Assembly (NCBI RefSeq): GCF_902459465.1
Contig: NC_047065.1
Span: 20,969,828-21,033,827, forward strand
Origin: Asterias rubens
Taxonomy: Eukaryota; Echinodermata; Asteroidea; Forcipulatida; Asteriidae
Direction of reading: 5' to 3'
DNA length: 64,000 nt
Below are positions 33,039 through 45,300 of the stretch, piece after piece. The notes beneath the pieces were generated by a model, which saw nothing but the letters and a program-made list of their open reading frames with translations, had not been told where the DNA came from and made no database searches. Numbering within the stretch: position 1 is the first letter of the stretch; every line of letters starts with the position of its first letter. A program made the translations under genes and the position numbers.

Positions 33039-36000
33039 GTGAGTTAACAAATATAATAGTGACTTCTTATAGCGTGCATTATTCATCACTCAGTGAGGCT
33101 CAAGGGGAAGGCGCATCAACATTCAGTATTTTTCTGCAAGGATTTGGTACTTTTTTGATGTACACGTATGAAACCTACTCTTTTTACATAGCACCATGTA
33201 ATGGTTTATAATGTGCTGTGGGGCAATATGCTTTTGTGTTGGTCTGTTTGTGTTACACTTTTTTCATGTTTTTTTTACTGGGATCGGTTTTGGAGGGTGT
33301 AGTGTAAGCAAGAGAGATGTCAAAAGATCAAACTTTTTCTTCATTTACAAAAAAAACATTACAAAATATTACGAGTAAGCAATTAGGACGAATGTTGTTT
33401 TTTGTGTATGTCTTCTTTCTTTTTTTAATCAAGGCAGTGCAAACATCCAACAATGGGCACGATCAAGGTAATGTACCCTTAGTATTACCGTGGTATAACA
33501 AACATACATGGGTTAACAAATGACCTTCAAAACCAGCAAAAAAATTGATTCTTTCTGTTTTCATGTGTGCTCATAAAAACAGATGAGAATAAGTGTTTTT
33601 AAATATATATTTTTTAAAGACATCACATCAAATTAATATCATTGCTGATGACCTGATGTTGTGGCATAGTCGCTTGGGATTTTCGGCGATTTCAAAAACG
33701 CGACCACCTTTTGAAATGAAAGTTCAACAGGTAAACAGTGTCTACTTCAAACAGCATTAAAACAATAGATCGATTCATTAAGCTCCGCCCCATTGCATAT
33801 TGACCAATCACAACGCAAAGAAGGATCGACAAATAAAGTCCGACATGTGTGCGCGTATCCTTGGCGCGCGCGGCAGAGTTGTGCAGAAAGGGATTGGAGA
33901 GGCTCACACTAGTTCTTGCTAACACGTGCGTCGTTGGCAGCGCCTAATGGATCAGTCCATTGAACGGGTCCAAAAAGCAAAGGTATTTAATGTACTTCGC
34001 CTTTAAGACTAAAGAAGTCCAAAATCTTTTGTGTTTTTCATCTTCTTCAGGGTTTTCTACTGTTTATCATTGCATCCCTATTGGTGCTGGCCGTCTGTGC
34101 CGACGTTCGGAACTCCAACTCTTACCAAGACATCATACAGTCTATGTGCGGAACTACAGGAAACATAGCATGCACAATCTGTATCATCATCTACTGCTTT
34201 GGGACTTGTGTCACATTCTTCATCATTATTGGAGATCAGTTGGATAGCAGTAAGTTAATAAACTGTGAAAGTTTTACTTGCTTATTTGTTTGGAAGCAAG
34301 TCATCTTGCCCCCCTAACAAGCTCGCCCCAACAATGTCGACCCCAAGCAAAGTTCGCCCGTGATGAATATGAAAAGGATCTTCTACCAATGAGCAATGAT
34401 AACATGTTTTATGCAAAGATTCCGAAAGGATAAAAGACAAAATATTAAGGTTATCAAGTTGGTAGCCTTTTGTAAATTTGTGTCATTAAGGGAAATTAAA
34501 ATTGGCTGTTGCAAACTGTTTACCATACCATCCAAAAGAACATATTAACAACGCAAAAGTATAAATAATGTGATTAATGGCCTGACATTTCGACCATAGC
34601 AGTATTTGTCTCAAAGTCTAAATTACAACAGAAGTCACATACCAAGTCACATAATGTTACCGCAAACTTCCACCATGCAAAATTTCAAATCCTAAAAGTC
34701 ACATAAACACTCATCAACAGGTATACATCTACACAGTACTGGTTTATTATGACGAGTCAAATATGTTTGTTTGAAAGTTTGCCATTTAGAGTGATTGCAC
34801 TCTTCCGGAAACCAAAGATTTTAACTTCTTTGTATTGTTCCACAGTATTAGCTTTTATTACTCATGACGACGACAAGCATGGTCATTGGTATACAGACCG
34901 TAGGTTCACAATCACCATCTTGGCTGTTTTTGTCATCTTACCTCTCTGCCTCCCAAAGGATATCAGCATCTTGAAGTGGCCAAGGTAAGGGAAAACGTTT
35001 GTGGAAAGTTTTTAGTGGCCAATATCACCGTCTCTTCTAAAATGTGTTTGCTGTAAATTCAAAGAGATGCTCTACTGGGATGATTTAAACCACCCCAAAC
35101 CCTTCAAAATCCAACTGCATGCCTCGTTTGATTATGTCGGATAGATGGATTGCAACAGGCGTCATCGACCGCCATATTTGATGAATTGTGCACCCGTAAA
35201 GAGCTACCATTCACAGCGCGTACACGCGTGCACTTTTCCCTTTTTGATACATCAAAAACGGCGGTCGATGACGCATATTGCAACCCATCTATTGAGGACT
35301 GGCTGTATACTTCCCAGGTAGCTAATTTAAAACTAGTCCTAGGAGATATTGAAACCTTAGGGCTGGTCCTAAGTTAGGCCAGATAAGACTAGTACACGTA
35401 TTACTGGTCTTAACTCTTTGTGAAATCCACCACAGGGAACTATGGTAAAGCACATTGAGACGGTTATTGTGAATTGCGCTGTATGAGAACTTGTTATTAA
35501 GTAGCAGTACCGTAGTACGTGTAGTAGTACTGCAGTAGTCAATTGATCATACAATACATGTCATAATGGGAGATCATTGTATAGATGGGTTGCAACACGC
35601 GTCATTCACGGCCGTCTTTGATGTAAAACCCTGCAAAATATAGGCGTGTGCGCGCTATGCATGACTCTCAGCCAATGGTAGCTCTTCAAGTGCGGACAAT
35701 TCATCAAATATGGCTTCTATTGCAACTATCTGTTACCAACGGGGGCAATTGCAGTTTGATTGGCCTATTTTTATCTCATCTCACTTCTCATTTTGTCTTC
35801 TTTTTGCATTTCTAGTTCAGTTGGTGTCTTAGGAACTATATATGTAGCCGCAGTAGTGGTTGCTAACTACTACTTACTCCCAGCCAATGCAGCAACGCAC
35901 ATTGTTACAAAACCTACATCGTGGACTGATGTGTTTGCTGCTATACCTACAATATGCTTTGGTTTTCAGGTAAGAGCGCCATTAATTAGTAGAAATATGT

Positions 36001-39000
36001 AGTTCGGCTTAGCAATAAAATATATGGGCACCAGTCACATTGACTAGATAACGCAGCATTTTGGCTGGTAACCTGTTACTGCTAAGCAGGATATTTATCT
36101 GTAGGTAAATCTTGGGCTAACAAGCTTATGAACCAAATTTTTCGGATAAGTGACTTTAACAAAATCTTTCAATACCACTACATTTGAATATGAACTTTAC
36201 ATGGTGGTGATGCAATTTTTGTCAGGTTTCAGTAACTTGATGGATTGATTCATTGTTTCTGAGTGTGGGTTCGAGTCCCAGTCGTGGCACTTGTGTCCTT
36301 CAGCAAGATACGTTGCTTTTGTCTTTCGGAGATCCTGTGCACTAGAATTGGTAGTGCCCTTGAAAGAATCCAAAACACTTGGAACTCTTGGAATGTGGAC
36401 TCTTGGAAGAGGAGTTGTTACCCCAGTGTTTCTGGTTCAGATAGCAAGCACACTTTTCTAAAGGTTTCCTATGGCTTGCGAACTGTGACAAGAACAGCTT
36501 TTTAAAGATACCGCTATTAGCTTCATGCTGAATCAGAAGAGAGATCAATCATGTCAATAGGAGTTACTGCAACAAAGGAAAGTGGCACTTTTCACCTGTA
36601 AGCAAATACCGCGACAACAATACTCGACCAATTGTAACAAACAAGGTGTCAAAATCATCAGAATAAAATTTTCCGTCTCCTGATATTTTTTAATTTTTTT
36701 GAATACGAATAACAAGTTTTAAAAAAAAGGTGTTTTACAACAGCTGCGTTACTTTTGTTGCTGTCTTTACAGTGATTAGGTTTCAATACCAGAAATATAT
36801 AATAATATTACTAATCTTTTCTCTTGCAGTGCCATATTAGCGCAGTACCAGTTTATGCCAGTCTGAAGAAACGGACAGTCAGCCAGTTTGCACTGGTAAT
36901 CACTGGTGCCCTCGTCATAGCATCGGTGACCTACATACTGACTGGTATATATGGATCGCTTACATTCGGCGACCAAGTGGAGTCGGATGTGTTGCTGTCT
37001 TATGACGCGGGAAACGTCACGGTGACGGTTGCCAGAGCGATGATTTTATGCAATATGTTAACGTCATATCCAATTCTGCACTTTTGCGGCAGGTAAATAT
37101 ACAACATACTCTTGGTCCTGCCTAATATGTTGAAGAATTTTCTACCTCTTATGTTTAGCATTGGGAAAGATGACAACTTTTAAACTTGGCATTTGAAATA
37201 ACGAGTGGTTTTCTCCTTTTGAGAATTCCTCAAATCCTGCTCTGGTAAATTTTTCGGTTACACAACTCACCCTGCTCTTTTTTATAACCTTATAGTCAAG
37301 CGATAGAAACAGTGTTCACCACAACAAGGTGGTTTTCTCCTGCTGATAGTGCACACAAATCCCGCTCTGGTCAATTTCTAGACTTGTGGACAAGTCGTTA
37401 AATGGCTGTCGCGGTGATAGTGTCCGACCCTCTCAGCGATTCCCTGGACACTTGCGATATTTTCGCGAGACTGTTTGCCCTCGCAAGACTACTGTACTCG
37501 CTCTGTGCAGAATGGGGGAGTAGTAGTTGACAGCCGACAGCTTCGCGCCTGAGCAGTGATCTCGCGAGGGCAGTATTCGATCGCGGAATCCTGAAGCATT
37601 TTGCCAACACTGCGACAAACCACTACTGACTTGTCCAAGTCTAGTCAATTCCTCGTTCTTACTCTACTTCCCCTTCGGCTAGCGAAAGAAACAGTGTACA
37701 CCACAGCAAGGAAGTTATCTCCTTCCAATAGTGCACACAAATCCAGCTCTAGTCAATTTCTTGTTGTTACACTACTTTCTCTTCTTGTTTTTGTAACCCT
37801 AGACTAGCGATAGAAACAGTGTACACCACAGCAAGAGGGTTATTTCCTTCCAATAGTGCACACAAATCCCGCTCTAGTCAATTTCTTGTTGTTACAATAC
37901 TTTCTCTTCTTGTTTTTGTAACCCGAGACTAGCGATAGAAACAGTGTACACCACAGCAAGAGGGTTATCTCCTGCTGAAGCTGCACATAAGGAGACCCCA
38001 AGGAGGATTATTGAGACGACATCGTGGTTTGTCTTATCCCTCTTATTGGCTCTCTTTGTTTCTTCCATCGGGAGTGTCATCTCGGTCATTGGTGGCCTGG
38101 CTGCCGTCTTTATTCTTGTCTTCCCTGGTAAGAACTTCTGGCATTTTAGTTTTCCTAAACAAATATTCTGAACTTAAATTCCATGTGGAGTGTTGTGGCT
38201 GATGCTCAAGCTATTTTGTTTCAGCCAACGTACTGAGTGTGTTTGAGTCCCAATCTTCACACTTTTGTCTAGTCCTTAGCAACTGGCTTCACCAATATTG
38301 CTAATCTCGATTATTCAAACCCTGTCCAAATTTCGTCAAGGTATTTAAAGCCATTATACACTTTCGGTAAACAGTATTGTCCAAGTCCCACACTTCGTGT
38401 ATCACAACTTATATATGAAATAACAAACCTGTGAAAATTTAGGCTCAATCGGTCATCGGAGTCGAAGAAATAACGGGAAAACCCACTCCTGTTTACACGC
38501 GTTCTGTCGTGTCATGACATGTGTTTATAATAAATCCGTAATTCTCGCTATCGAGAATTGATATTGTTTTAAAGTTTTCTCAAAAAGTAAAGCATTTCAT
38601 GCAACAATATTTTAAGAGAAGTCTTTCACCATTACCTTCTGTAAACCCTGTAAATTATTTGTAAATCTGTGATTTTCTTTTTTACCGAAAGTGTATAATG
38701 GCTTTAAGCACAAAACATTGCTTAACAGTTTTATGCCAAGCAGAAATGAGCAGGATATCAGTCACAAATTGCACCTAAAATATAACTGTTCACTTTATTC
38801 TGCTAGCACAATTCTGTTGCGCTTCACTGCTTTTTTTGGGGGGGGGAGGGGGGCTCAGCAGCTCTATGAAATTGGGCCCATGTGGTCCAGTCTAGTATCA
38901 GCTTTGAAAACATTATTATTATTCATTGAAATGTTTATTTTGTAGGTCTCTGTTTGGTCCAGTATGCGTTGACCACTACATCAGTGATGGGCAGTAGGAC

Positions 39001-39112
39001 ACTAACGTGGTGCCAAATTGGACTTGGTATCATCTTCATTGCCATGGGTGTCTTCATGTTAGGGGAGAGTGTGACGGCAGCAATAATCAAGGATGTCGTG
39101 AAAATGGACTGA
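32751..39112 (+). CDS. SLC38A7: SLC38A7-like (SNAT7) lysosomal amino acid transporter
   Basis: Seven coding exons, join(32751..33038,34051..34249,34846..34984,35816..35969,36830..37092,37928..38127,38946..39112), give 469 residues; human SLC38A7 has 462. Diagnostic segments: FGAVFIVVNACIGAGLLNFP (TM1), FGTCVTFFIIIGDQ, HWYTDRRFT, AIPTICFGFQCHISAVPVY, LTSYPILHFCGR and SVISVIGGLAAVFILVFPG. The family carries glutamine and asparagine out of lysosomes with about 11 membrane spans. The cytosolic N-terminus has ESSALL (28-33), an acidic dileucine sorting signal suited to lysosomal delivery. GAGLL in TM1 is the unwound substrate site of the APC fold. All splices are GT-AG and keep frame. Membership of SLC38 is firm; A7 rather than A8 is the better match because of SVISVIGGLAA and WYTD-R-FT. 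Confidence 0.92.
33765..33960. repeat. Repeat shared with IST1 intron 5
   Basis: Inverted relative of 20985-21260 (see there). Lies in SLC38A7 intron 1. Confidence 0.6.
34051..34249 (+). CDS. SLC38A7: SLC38A7 exon (coding 2)
   Basis: GFLLFIIASLLVLAVCADVR to IIIGDQLDS; TM2 and TM3. Phase 1 end. Confidence 0.94.
34846..34984 (+). CDS. SLC38A7: SLC38A7 exon (coding 3)
   Basis: ILAFITHDDDKHGHWYTDRR then FTITILAVFVILPLCLPKD; luminal loop and next span. Confidence 0.92.
35141..35293. repeat. MITE with AGATGG-TTGCAAC ends
   Basis: ATAGATGGATTGCAACAGGC and TGACGCATATTGCAACCCAT form the ends; GTCATCGACCGCC and GGCGGTCGATGAC pair inside. A relative is at 35580-35736. Confidence 0.85.
35330..35436. 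repeat. MITE family G, partial
   Basis: AACTAGTCCTAGGAGATAT to TTTGTGAAATCCACC, matching 793-949. Confidence 0.7.
35580..35736. repeat. Second AGATGG-TTGCAAC MITE, diverged
   Basis: Left end TATAGATGGGTTGCAACACG; right end TCTATTGCAACTATCTG. Same intron as the copy at 35141. Confidence 0.65.
35816..35969 (+). CDS. SLC38A7: SLC38A7 exon (coding 4)
   Basis: SSVGVLGTIYVAAVVVANYY to TICFGFQ. Phase 2 entry, phase 0 exit. Confidence 0.94.
36250..36320 (+). repeat. tRNA-derived SINE fragment
   Basis: B box GGGTTCGAGTCCCA followed by GTCGTGGCACTTGTGTCCTT. Eroded relatives are at 38235-38280 (plus) and 59150-59280 (minus). Confidence 0.55.
36830..37092 (+). CDS. SLC38A7: SLC38A7 exon (coding 5)
   Basis: CHISAVPVYASLKKRTVSQF to PILHFCGR, with the TFGDQVESDVLLSY loop typical of A7. 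Confidence 0.95.
37201..37930. repeat. 125-bp tandem copies of the SLC38A7 exon 6 5' end
   Basis: AGCGATAGAAACAGTGT heads copies at 37299, 37681 (AGCGAAAG), 37806 and the true exon at 37931; spacing is exactly 125 bp once a 257-bp insertion is subtracted. Each has the 5' exon part (ETVYTTARG-like) then a shared intron stretch. A still older half copy is at 37201-37290. Confidence 0.85.
37378..37644. repeat. MITE with CTAGACTTG ends inside the exon-copy array
   Basis: CTAGACTTGTGGACAAGTC at the left end and ACTTGTCCAAGTCTAG at the right end. CGCGAGACTGTTTGCCCTCG pairs with CTCGCGAGGGCAGT inside. It splits one 125-bp unit. Confidence 0.85.
37928..38127 (+). CDS. SLC38A7: SLC38A7 exon (coding 6)
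   Basis: LAIETVYTTARGLSPAEAAH to FILVFPG. The acceptor is placed at AACCCGAG because only this keeps frame (Arg-Leu-Ala-Ile). Its 5' part recurs as intronic copies upstream. Confidence 0.85.
38344..38706. repeat. MITE family B, full length
   Basis: TTTAAAGCCATTATACACTT and AAGTGTATAATGGCTTTAA. Lies in SLC38A7 intron 6. Confidence 0.88.
38946..39112 (+). CDS. SLC38A7: SLC38A7 exon (coding 7)
   Basis: GLCLVQYALTTTSVMGSRTL to DVVKMD and TGA; the last span and short C-terminus. Confidence 0.9.
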
Positions 39113-39170
39113 AGAGGAACTGCGTCAACCTTTTAAGAGGCCATCTCATCAAATTTTGTTCATGGTGAAC

Positions 39171-39536
39171 TTTAAGGAACGTTACAGAATTGGTAAGAGA
39201 CACAAATATCGTGAAGATCACAGATTTACATAAAACTTACCCGTTCTTATGCTGATGATAATCGAAAACATCCGTTGAAATATTTCTGTCTGAAATTTCA
39301 TATTTGATGAGAACAAATAATCTAATTTTGCATTTGGAGTTTATCGCTCAGTGAGCGCTGTATTCATTTTTGTTTTGGCAACGATGCAATGCAAAATTTG
39401 TAATCGGTTTTTCACTATTCTCTCGTGACCCAGTTAGTCGACAGGTTTGTCAGTTTATGTATATGGTGGATTACATAAAGTGCTTTCCTGCAAGCAACTT
39501 TTTTGCTAGCAAAACCTATTCTGTAACGTTCCTTTA
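39171..39536. repeat. MITE family E, full length
   Basis: TTTAAGGAACGTTACAGAAT and TTCTGTAACGTTCCTTTAA are the ends. Begins 59 bp after the SLC38A7 stop, so it is probably in the 3' UTR. Confidence 0.85.
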
Positions 39537-40497
39537 AATAACACCATGCATCTTATATGTTTTGCCAGTTTTGAAAAGTATTGAAGCTACAGGGTGTGTA
39601 GAGCATGCACATGCCACCACATTAAGTGAACTTGTTTGTTCCGCTTATGGCAGGGATTCAGAAATACTTCCTTACTCATCATCCGCGAAAACTAATTTTC
39701 TGAATTGTTTCAACGTTTTGTTTGATTATCTTTTTCACAAACCAAAGCATGTCTTAACTAAATGACAATAAGCACTTTCAGATTTTGTTTTTCTCTTGAA
39801 TGACTTGAGATTATTTAATTAAATTAGTTAAAACTTGCCAAGTTCTATTCCTTTGAGGATTGTACTTATAAGTCCGCTCAATTATCCATTTTTTTTGCAA
39901 ATTTTGCCAATTGACTCATAGGGTCCAATCAAGGGAAAATAATTACCATTAGTCTGGTGACTTATGCCTACTTCCCTCTCCTCAGTATTTAAGCACAGAT
40001 CGTTGTGTGCCCAGGTCGTGAGGTTCCATACTCATCATTCGGTACACAAAGTACTTTTTTACGAGTAACAGGAGGCTAAAAGTGTTAGCAATAAAATGGC
40101 TCCTAACAACAAAACATGGCATTGCTGTTTACGTTTTGTTGCCCAAATTACCTCATCTGGTCCGGACACAAATTAATTATAGAACAGGAATTTATTTATG
40201 TCAACATAATAGATCCCCTTGTACATGCTGCCATTACTGTTGACATCATTTGGTGATTGATATGGGGCACGGTGTACCCCCCCCCCCCCCCTCAATTGTG
40301 CACTTGAGACCTTGGGACTTTATTACAGGATTTCTTTTATTTATTTATTTTTTTGGGGGGGGGGCTTCTGTATAAGAGGGAAATATTGTGTTTAAGTGCG
40401 GGAACATTCCCCATATTGGACATGGTTTAGTTGGCCTAACAATGGGTCTTCCTTTGACATCTTTGAGGCCACTTTGTGTGCCTGTGATGTCATATAG
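39537..40497. other. Intergenic, nothing recognised
   Basis: Poly-C and poly-G tracts at about 40278-40292 and 40353-40364. A 67-codon frame (39562) has no family match. Confidence 0.4.
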
Positions 40498-40748
40498 TGG
40501 GTGCGTTCGATTAGCTTCCCTTGGTCAACCCTGCGTGCTCACTCGGGTGAGTCCCTGACAAGAGCTAATCCAACGACCCCACTCGCCCTCTTGTGGTAAT
40601 GTCATGCACCTCGGGTCACCCCAAGTGACCCACTCCATAAGCGGGGCACTTGGGGCTGACCCGGGTGAGCCCCTGGAATGACGTCAAAGCTATTCGAAAG
40701 CACCGGGGCAGACTGGGGTCGACCCAGGGAAGCTAAACAAACGCACCC
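40498..40748. repeat. MITE family H (GGGTGCGTTCGNTTAGCT ends)
   Basis: GGGTGCGTTCGATTAGCTTC and GAAGCTAAACAAACGCACCC are inverted ends; inside are pairs of GTCGACCC-type words. A shorter relative is at 59673-59824. Confidence 0.85.
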
Positions 40749-42020
40749 TATGCAAGGGGTCTTCTACATCAAAATTAATGTTATATTTTCCCTTATTGCT
40801 ATTACATATTTATTTTTATTTAAATAAAGTTTGATGAAATTTAACCTTATCACTTACATGCAGTACTTATAATTACTATCTCATTGAATTAAATTGAATT
40901 TCTTCACGGTGTAGGTGTTTTTTAAGGAATTTGTTTAGTAAAAGGTTTGAGGTATTAAAAAAGTTTTAAAAGAATTACGCAAATTTAAATTTGTAATATA
41001 ATAATGTAAACAAAAGATTAAGATACATTTATTTTGCAATGTGAAGTTTGATTATAATAAACATTTGATGTGTATTAAGATGTGTATTTTGATTCATTTC
41101 AATTTGGGCCAGAGGACCCATTTAGGATTTTGGGGGACTGAGCATGGGCAACAAATAACAACTCATGGGTAATTATTATTATCAAGAAAAATATTGTGCA
41201 AAGCTACCAGAAGATGACAAGATGATGTGTTTACAAAAAGTGGATAACAATGGAAATAGTAGTTTTTAATAAAACAAGGAAGATTGGTAGCTGCACATCA
41301 AAACTAGTTACATGAAACAATTACTGCATGCAGCGCTATACTCGCATGAGCTTTCGTAGCCAACAAAATATCCAGATCATGGAGGTTGCTTGAAGTAGTT
41401 GATGCGAAAGCTCATCAAGCAGCTTTGTAATGTATACGTAAATTACTTGGTTTTAAAGTTCTTGTTAAACCTGTATCGATCCATTGGGATATTTTATAGC
41501 TCCATAATCGGACAAACAATAGTTCCTGTCGTTGTTTTAATAAAAGCTTGGGATGATAGCACATGCTCAGCAAAATTGCCGCCAAACTACTTTTTAGCTT
41601 CAATCAATTTTAGTGAAATGATCAGGATCAGCGAGTTTTATTTAGTTAATGGTAAGAATACATACAAGGGACATCATGTACTTGGTGCACACACAAAATA
41701 AGTGTGGGGTTGGGTTTTGGTGGTTTCAAAAAGGTTGTTTTGTCGAAGAAGAAAAAATAGTTGACAATTATTTTTTTCAAATAAAATTAATTATTGTTGG
41801 TATTTGAGAGAATAAATTTGTTATTTGTTAAATCATTTAATTTCCAAATTGTTATAAGTTGATGCCGGTTGTACCAAATTACTTTCTTTTAATATCAATA
41901 TTTATTCAAAAGTGGTTTAGACCACTCCCTCGACCTCCACGTTGAAAATGGTTGTTATTTTCTCAACAGAGGGCGGTGTTTAACTTGACCGACCAAAAAG
42001 TATTTTCGTTTACACACTCA
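40749..42020. other. Intergenic; possible SLC38A7 poly(A) site
   Basis: AATAAA in TTTAAATAAAGTTTGATG at about 40818 is the best poly(A) signal seen downstream of SLC38A7. No other gene was recognised. Confidence 0.35.
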
Positions 42021-42149
42021 GGCCGTGTCCGAAACGACGACTTCGGCTACAGTTACGTCTAGATCAGCGCGTCTACCAGTGTTGAAGAATAGGCAGACGC
42101 GCGCGATCTAGCCGTAGCTGTAGCCGAAGTCGCCGTTTCGGACACGGCC
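42021..42149. repeat. Fold-back MITE just upstream of KCC
   Basis: GGCCGTGTCCGAAACGACGA and CGCCGTTTCGGACACGGCC are the ends, and ACTTCGGCTACAG pairs with CTGTAGCCGAAGT. It ends 100 bp before the KCC start codon. Confidence 0.9.
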
Positions 42150-42249
42150 TCACAGTAGTACAGCTGCGTATATCGGATGTGGACGTACGACATGAGTACA
42201 TGATCTTGAGTTATTTTTCTTACGAGTTTCTTGACTGTTTTTCTAAAAA

Positions 42250-42364
42250 ATGTCTGCGACCCGTTTTACTGTTTCAAAGGCGCCGGATGATATAGAAAAC
42301 GATGGTGCGGCTGCTACTCCGGATGTAGAAGTCGTTGGGAATGAGAAGTCCACAACAAAATACG
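42250..42364 (+). CDS. KCC exon 1
   Basis: [20 protein letters not shown] to STTKY plus one base; donor GTAAGT. Confidence 0.85.
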
Positions 42365-45300
42365 GTAAGTTCGGGTTATTTTCATGCAAGTCATGGTGGT
42401 GGGCTGTCATGAAATTGTAGGTGCTCTGGGAAGGCGGTACGCCGGTAGCATGCAAACTCTCGCTGTGCTGGCATGTGGTGTGTGGGCGCAAGAAAGTCTG
42501 CAGTCTGTGTCGTGAATAGGAACGTCAACATTTTAGGGCCATCGCCCACACTGTGTCTTCGCAGTGCACAGTGTCTGTTTTACTGTTACTAATTGTCGTA
42601 AGTGTTATTTCAATGATAGTGTTATAATATATAACACAGTAACAATAAATTTCCCATGAATTAGGCCTACTGACTGACAATAATATTATTATTATATTAT
42701 TTTTTATTAATTAAACTTCTGGCTTACTTACAATCACATGCATGGATGGCTGACTGGTATATCGTCGACTGCTCCATCTCCATCTCCATTGGTTCAGTCA
42801 GCAAAATATCCTGCCGGATACATCTACGCTAACTTGCGCACTGCGTGTGGAAATAGACTACTACATGTATTTGTTGTTGCTTATATGTCCCTTGAATTTA
42901 GCTAGGGTTGTGCTGTTCACAGCAGCCGACGAGAGTGAGTTCCAGAGTTTAACAGTTGATACGAAGAATGAATCTATGACTGCTGTTTTCTGCCTCCTTG
43001 TTTTTCTGTTTCAAATTTAGCAGTGACACCATGCATGAAGCAGGTAGTTACCTCCATGGCCGATGTGTGACACTGTCTAATTCTACCTACCTCCCTCCAT
43101 GGTATAACTTAGCACTGAGTGTTGAGTGTACAGTACATTGGGCCAGGTCAAACGAATGACGGCCATTTCGTACCCAAGTCACTTCGTACCCAAGTCACTT
43201 CGTACCCAAGTCACTTTGTACCCAAGTCACTTCGTACCCAAGTCACTTCGTACCCAAGTCACTTCGTACCCAAGTCACTTCGTACCCAAGTCACTTCGTA
43301 CCCAAGTCACTTCGTACCCAAGTCACTTCGTACCCAAGTCACTTCGTACCCAAGTCTCTTCGTATCATACGTTAATGAATTGGGTACGGTTGAGGTTGGG
43401 GATTCGTGTTTGTTATCAGCACTGGTTATCAGTAAATAAACGTTCACTTTTTAAAATAGCAAACGTAGTAATTTACGGAGCAAAAGCTCATGTAAAATAT
43501 GCCCTCAATGCATGCCATTCTCTGTTGGACAAGTCAAAAACAGAGCCCAAGGCTCCATAGAAAATCTTGTTTAAAGTGAAAAACATTAATTCAGCAACTG
43601 CAATAATAATAATAACTGGACAGGACACTTTTTTTACAAAGGTTAGTGGGAACATTTATTCTGATCTTCCTGCAAGTCGTTTTTAGTTACCGTGAAATAT
43701 AATCAGTGTCGATGTCCACTTGAAAGAGATAAACGTAGTAGACACTATTGTTAATTAGTCAAAATAATTATTAGCATAAAAACTCACTTGGTAACAAGTA
43801 ATGGGGAGAGGTCGATAGTTTAAAACATTGTAAGAAACGACTGACACTGATCTCCATGTAATTTTAAATTTGTGCACATCTGCAATATGGTGAATCAAAT
43901 TTTGAGTTAATTACTAAAAAAAGTCTGAATGCATTTTTTAAGTGAAATATTTTATGATGGTTAAACGCTGTGTATATAGTGGTACACATAATGTGTGTCA
44001 CATTAGTCTGTGAGTAAACTGCCAATACAGGAATACAGAGTTCAGCAAGTGAAGTTAAATACATTTTGAATCGTGGCAGAATGTAAATAAATTGCACAAT
44101 TTGGAGTTGTTTTGTTTTGTTTTGTGTTCTTCAAGCTAACAAATTTCATTAAAATGTTTGGATATCTAAAGCACTCATATAAAGGTAGGTACCAAAATGG
44201 TGGAAATGGATGATTTGTTCAATGTGTATTGCTTCAATCATGGGTACAATATTTTGGTCATCTTACAATTTATACATTGTGTGTTTGAAACCAAGGTCCA
44301 TTTCATGGCTCTGCTTACCGTAAGCACGAAATCGGCGCGTACAGAAGCAGGGAATTCTGTGCTTACAGCAAGCATATTTCACGGGTTAGCGGCAAATTTG
44401 GGCTTCTGCGCGTGCGTACTCCACATTACTAGGCATTCTACGCTTACAAGGCTAGCGCAGAAATTCGGTGCTTGCACGTAAGCGGGGAATTGTGATCGTA
44501 AGTGCAGATCGGCGGTAAGCAGAGCCATGATATTGGGCCCAGCACTGTGATGAGTCTTTGCCCTAAAACCTTGTACTTTTGACAAACTCTGGAGTTTGCT
44601 TCAAGTCTAATTTTTCACCGTGATGTGGGTTGATTTTATGCACTCGGTGCTTTCTGAACCTTTTGGTCCTTTGGAATTAAAAGCCATCAGGCTATTTGGT
44701 TTGGATTCAACTCACGATCATTTTTAAATCATTGAAGAGGAGATTATATGGTTACATTGATTGTCATGCTTAATATCAATGATGTTGAAATCAGCAAAAT
44801 GTTTACACTTGCACACAATACGTGATGTTACATGTAGGTACTGTACACATGATTGAAGCTACACATTTCATTGAACCTGCTATTAAATGTACATGTTCAT
44901 GTAGTATAGACTGTGTTAGCGTCACGCATATTTGAAAAATTTCAGCCCCGTTGATGTGCTTGTTTCTTTTAGGAAGCAATGCTATTGGGAACCCCAAATT
45001 CCCCATAATGTTTGGATACATGTGAGGCTTCCACACACAGTCTGTACACATTTACTATAATTAACCAAACTGTGTTTGAACAGCACATTTTTACGCAGCA
45101 TTTCTTTTGCCATTGGGAGTTTATGGAGTCTACTAACACCGGTGCAGTTTGAGTTGACAAACTTGGGAGAAAATGTTGCCATTTTAACTATTCTCCCTTT
45201 GCAGCCTTTTGGATTTTTTTTTTTCAATTTTGTATTGGCAGTGTTGTTCGATTAACAGTTTACCTTCTGTGCTACTTTTTTTTTATTCCCCTCCCCTGTC

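Noticed and set aside
33960-34317. 95- and 78-codon frames around SLC38A7 exon 2
   Set aside because: One is a shifted frame and the other is the true exon read past its donor; the spliced model replaces both.
43119-43560. Frames of 106 and 144 codons
   Set aside because: Products of the 16-bp TTCGTACCCAAGTCAC array inside KCC intron 1.
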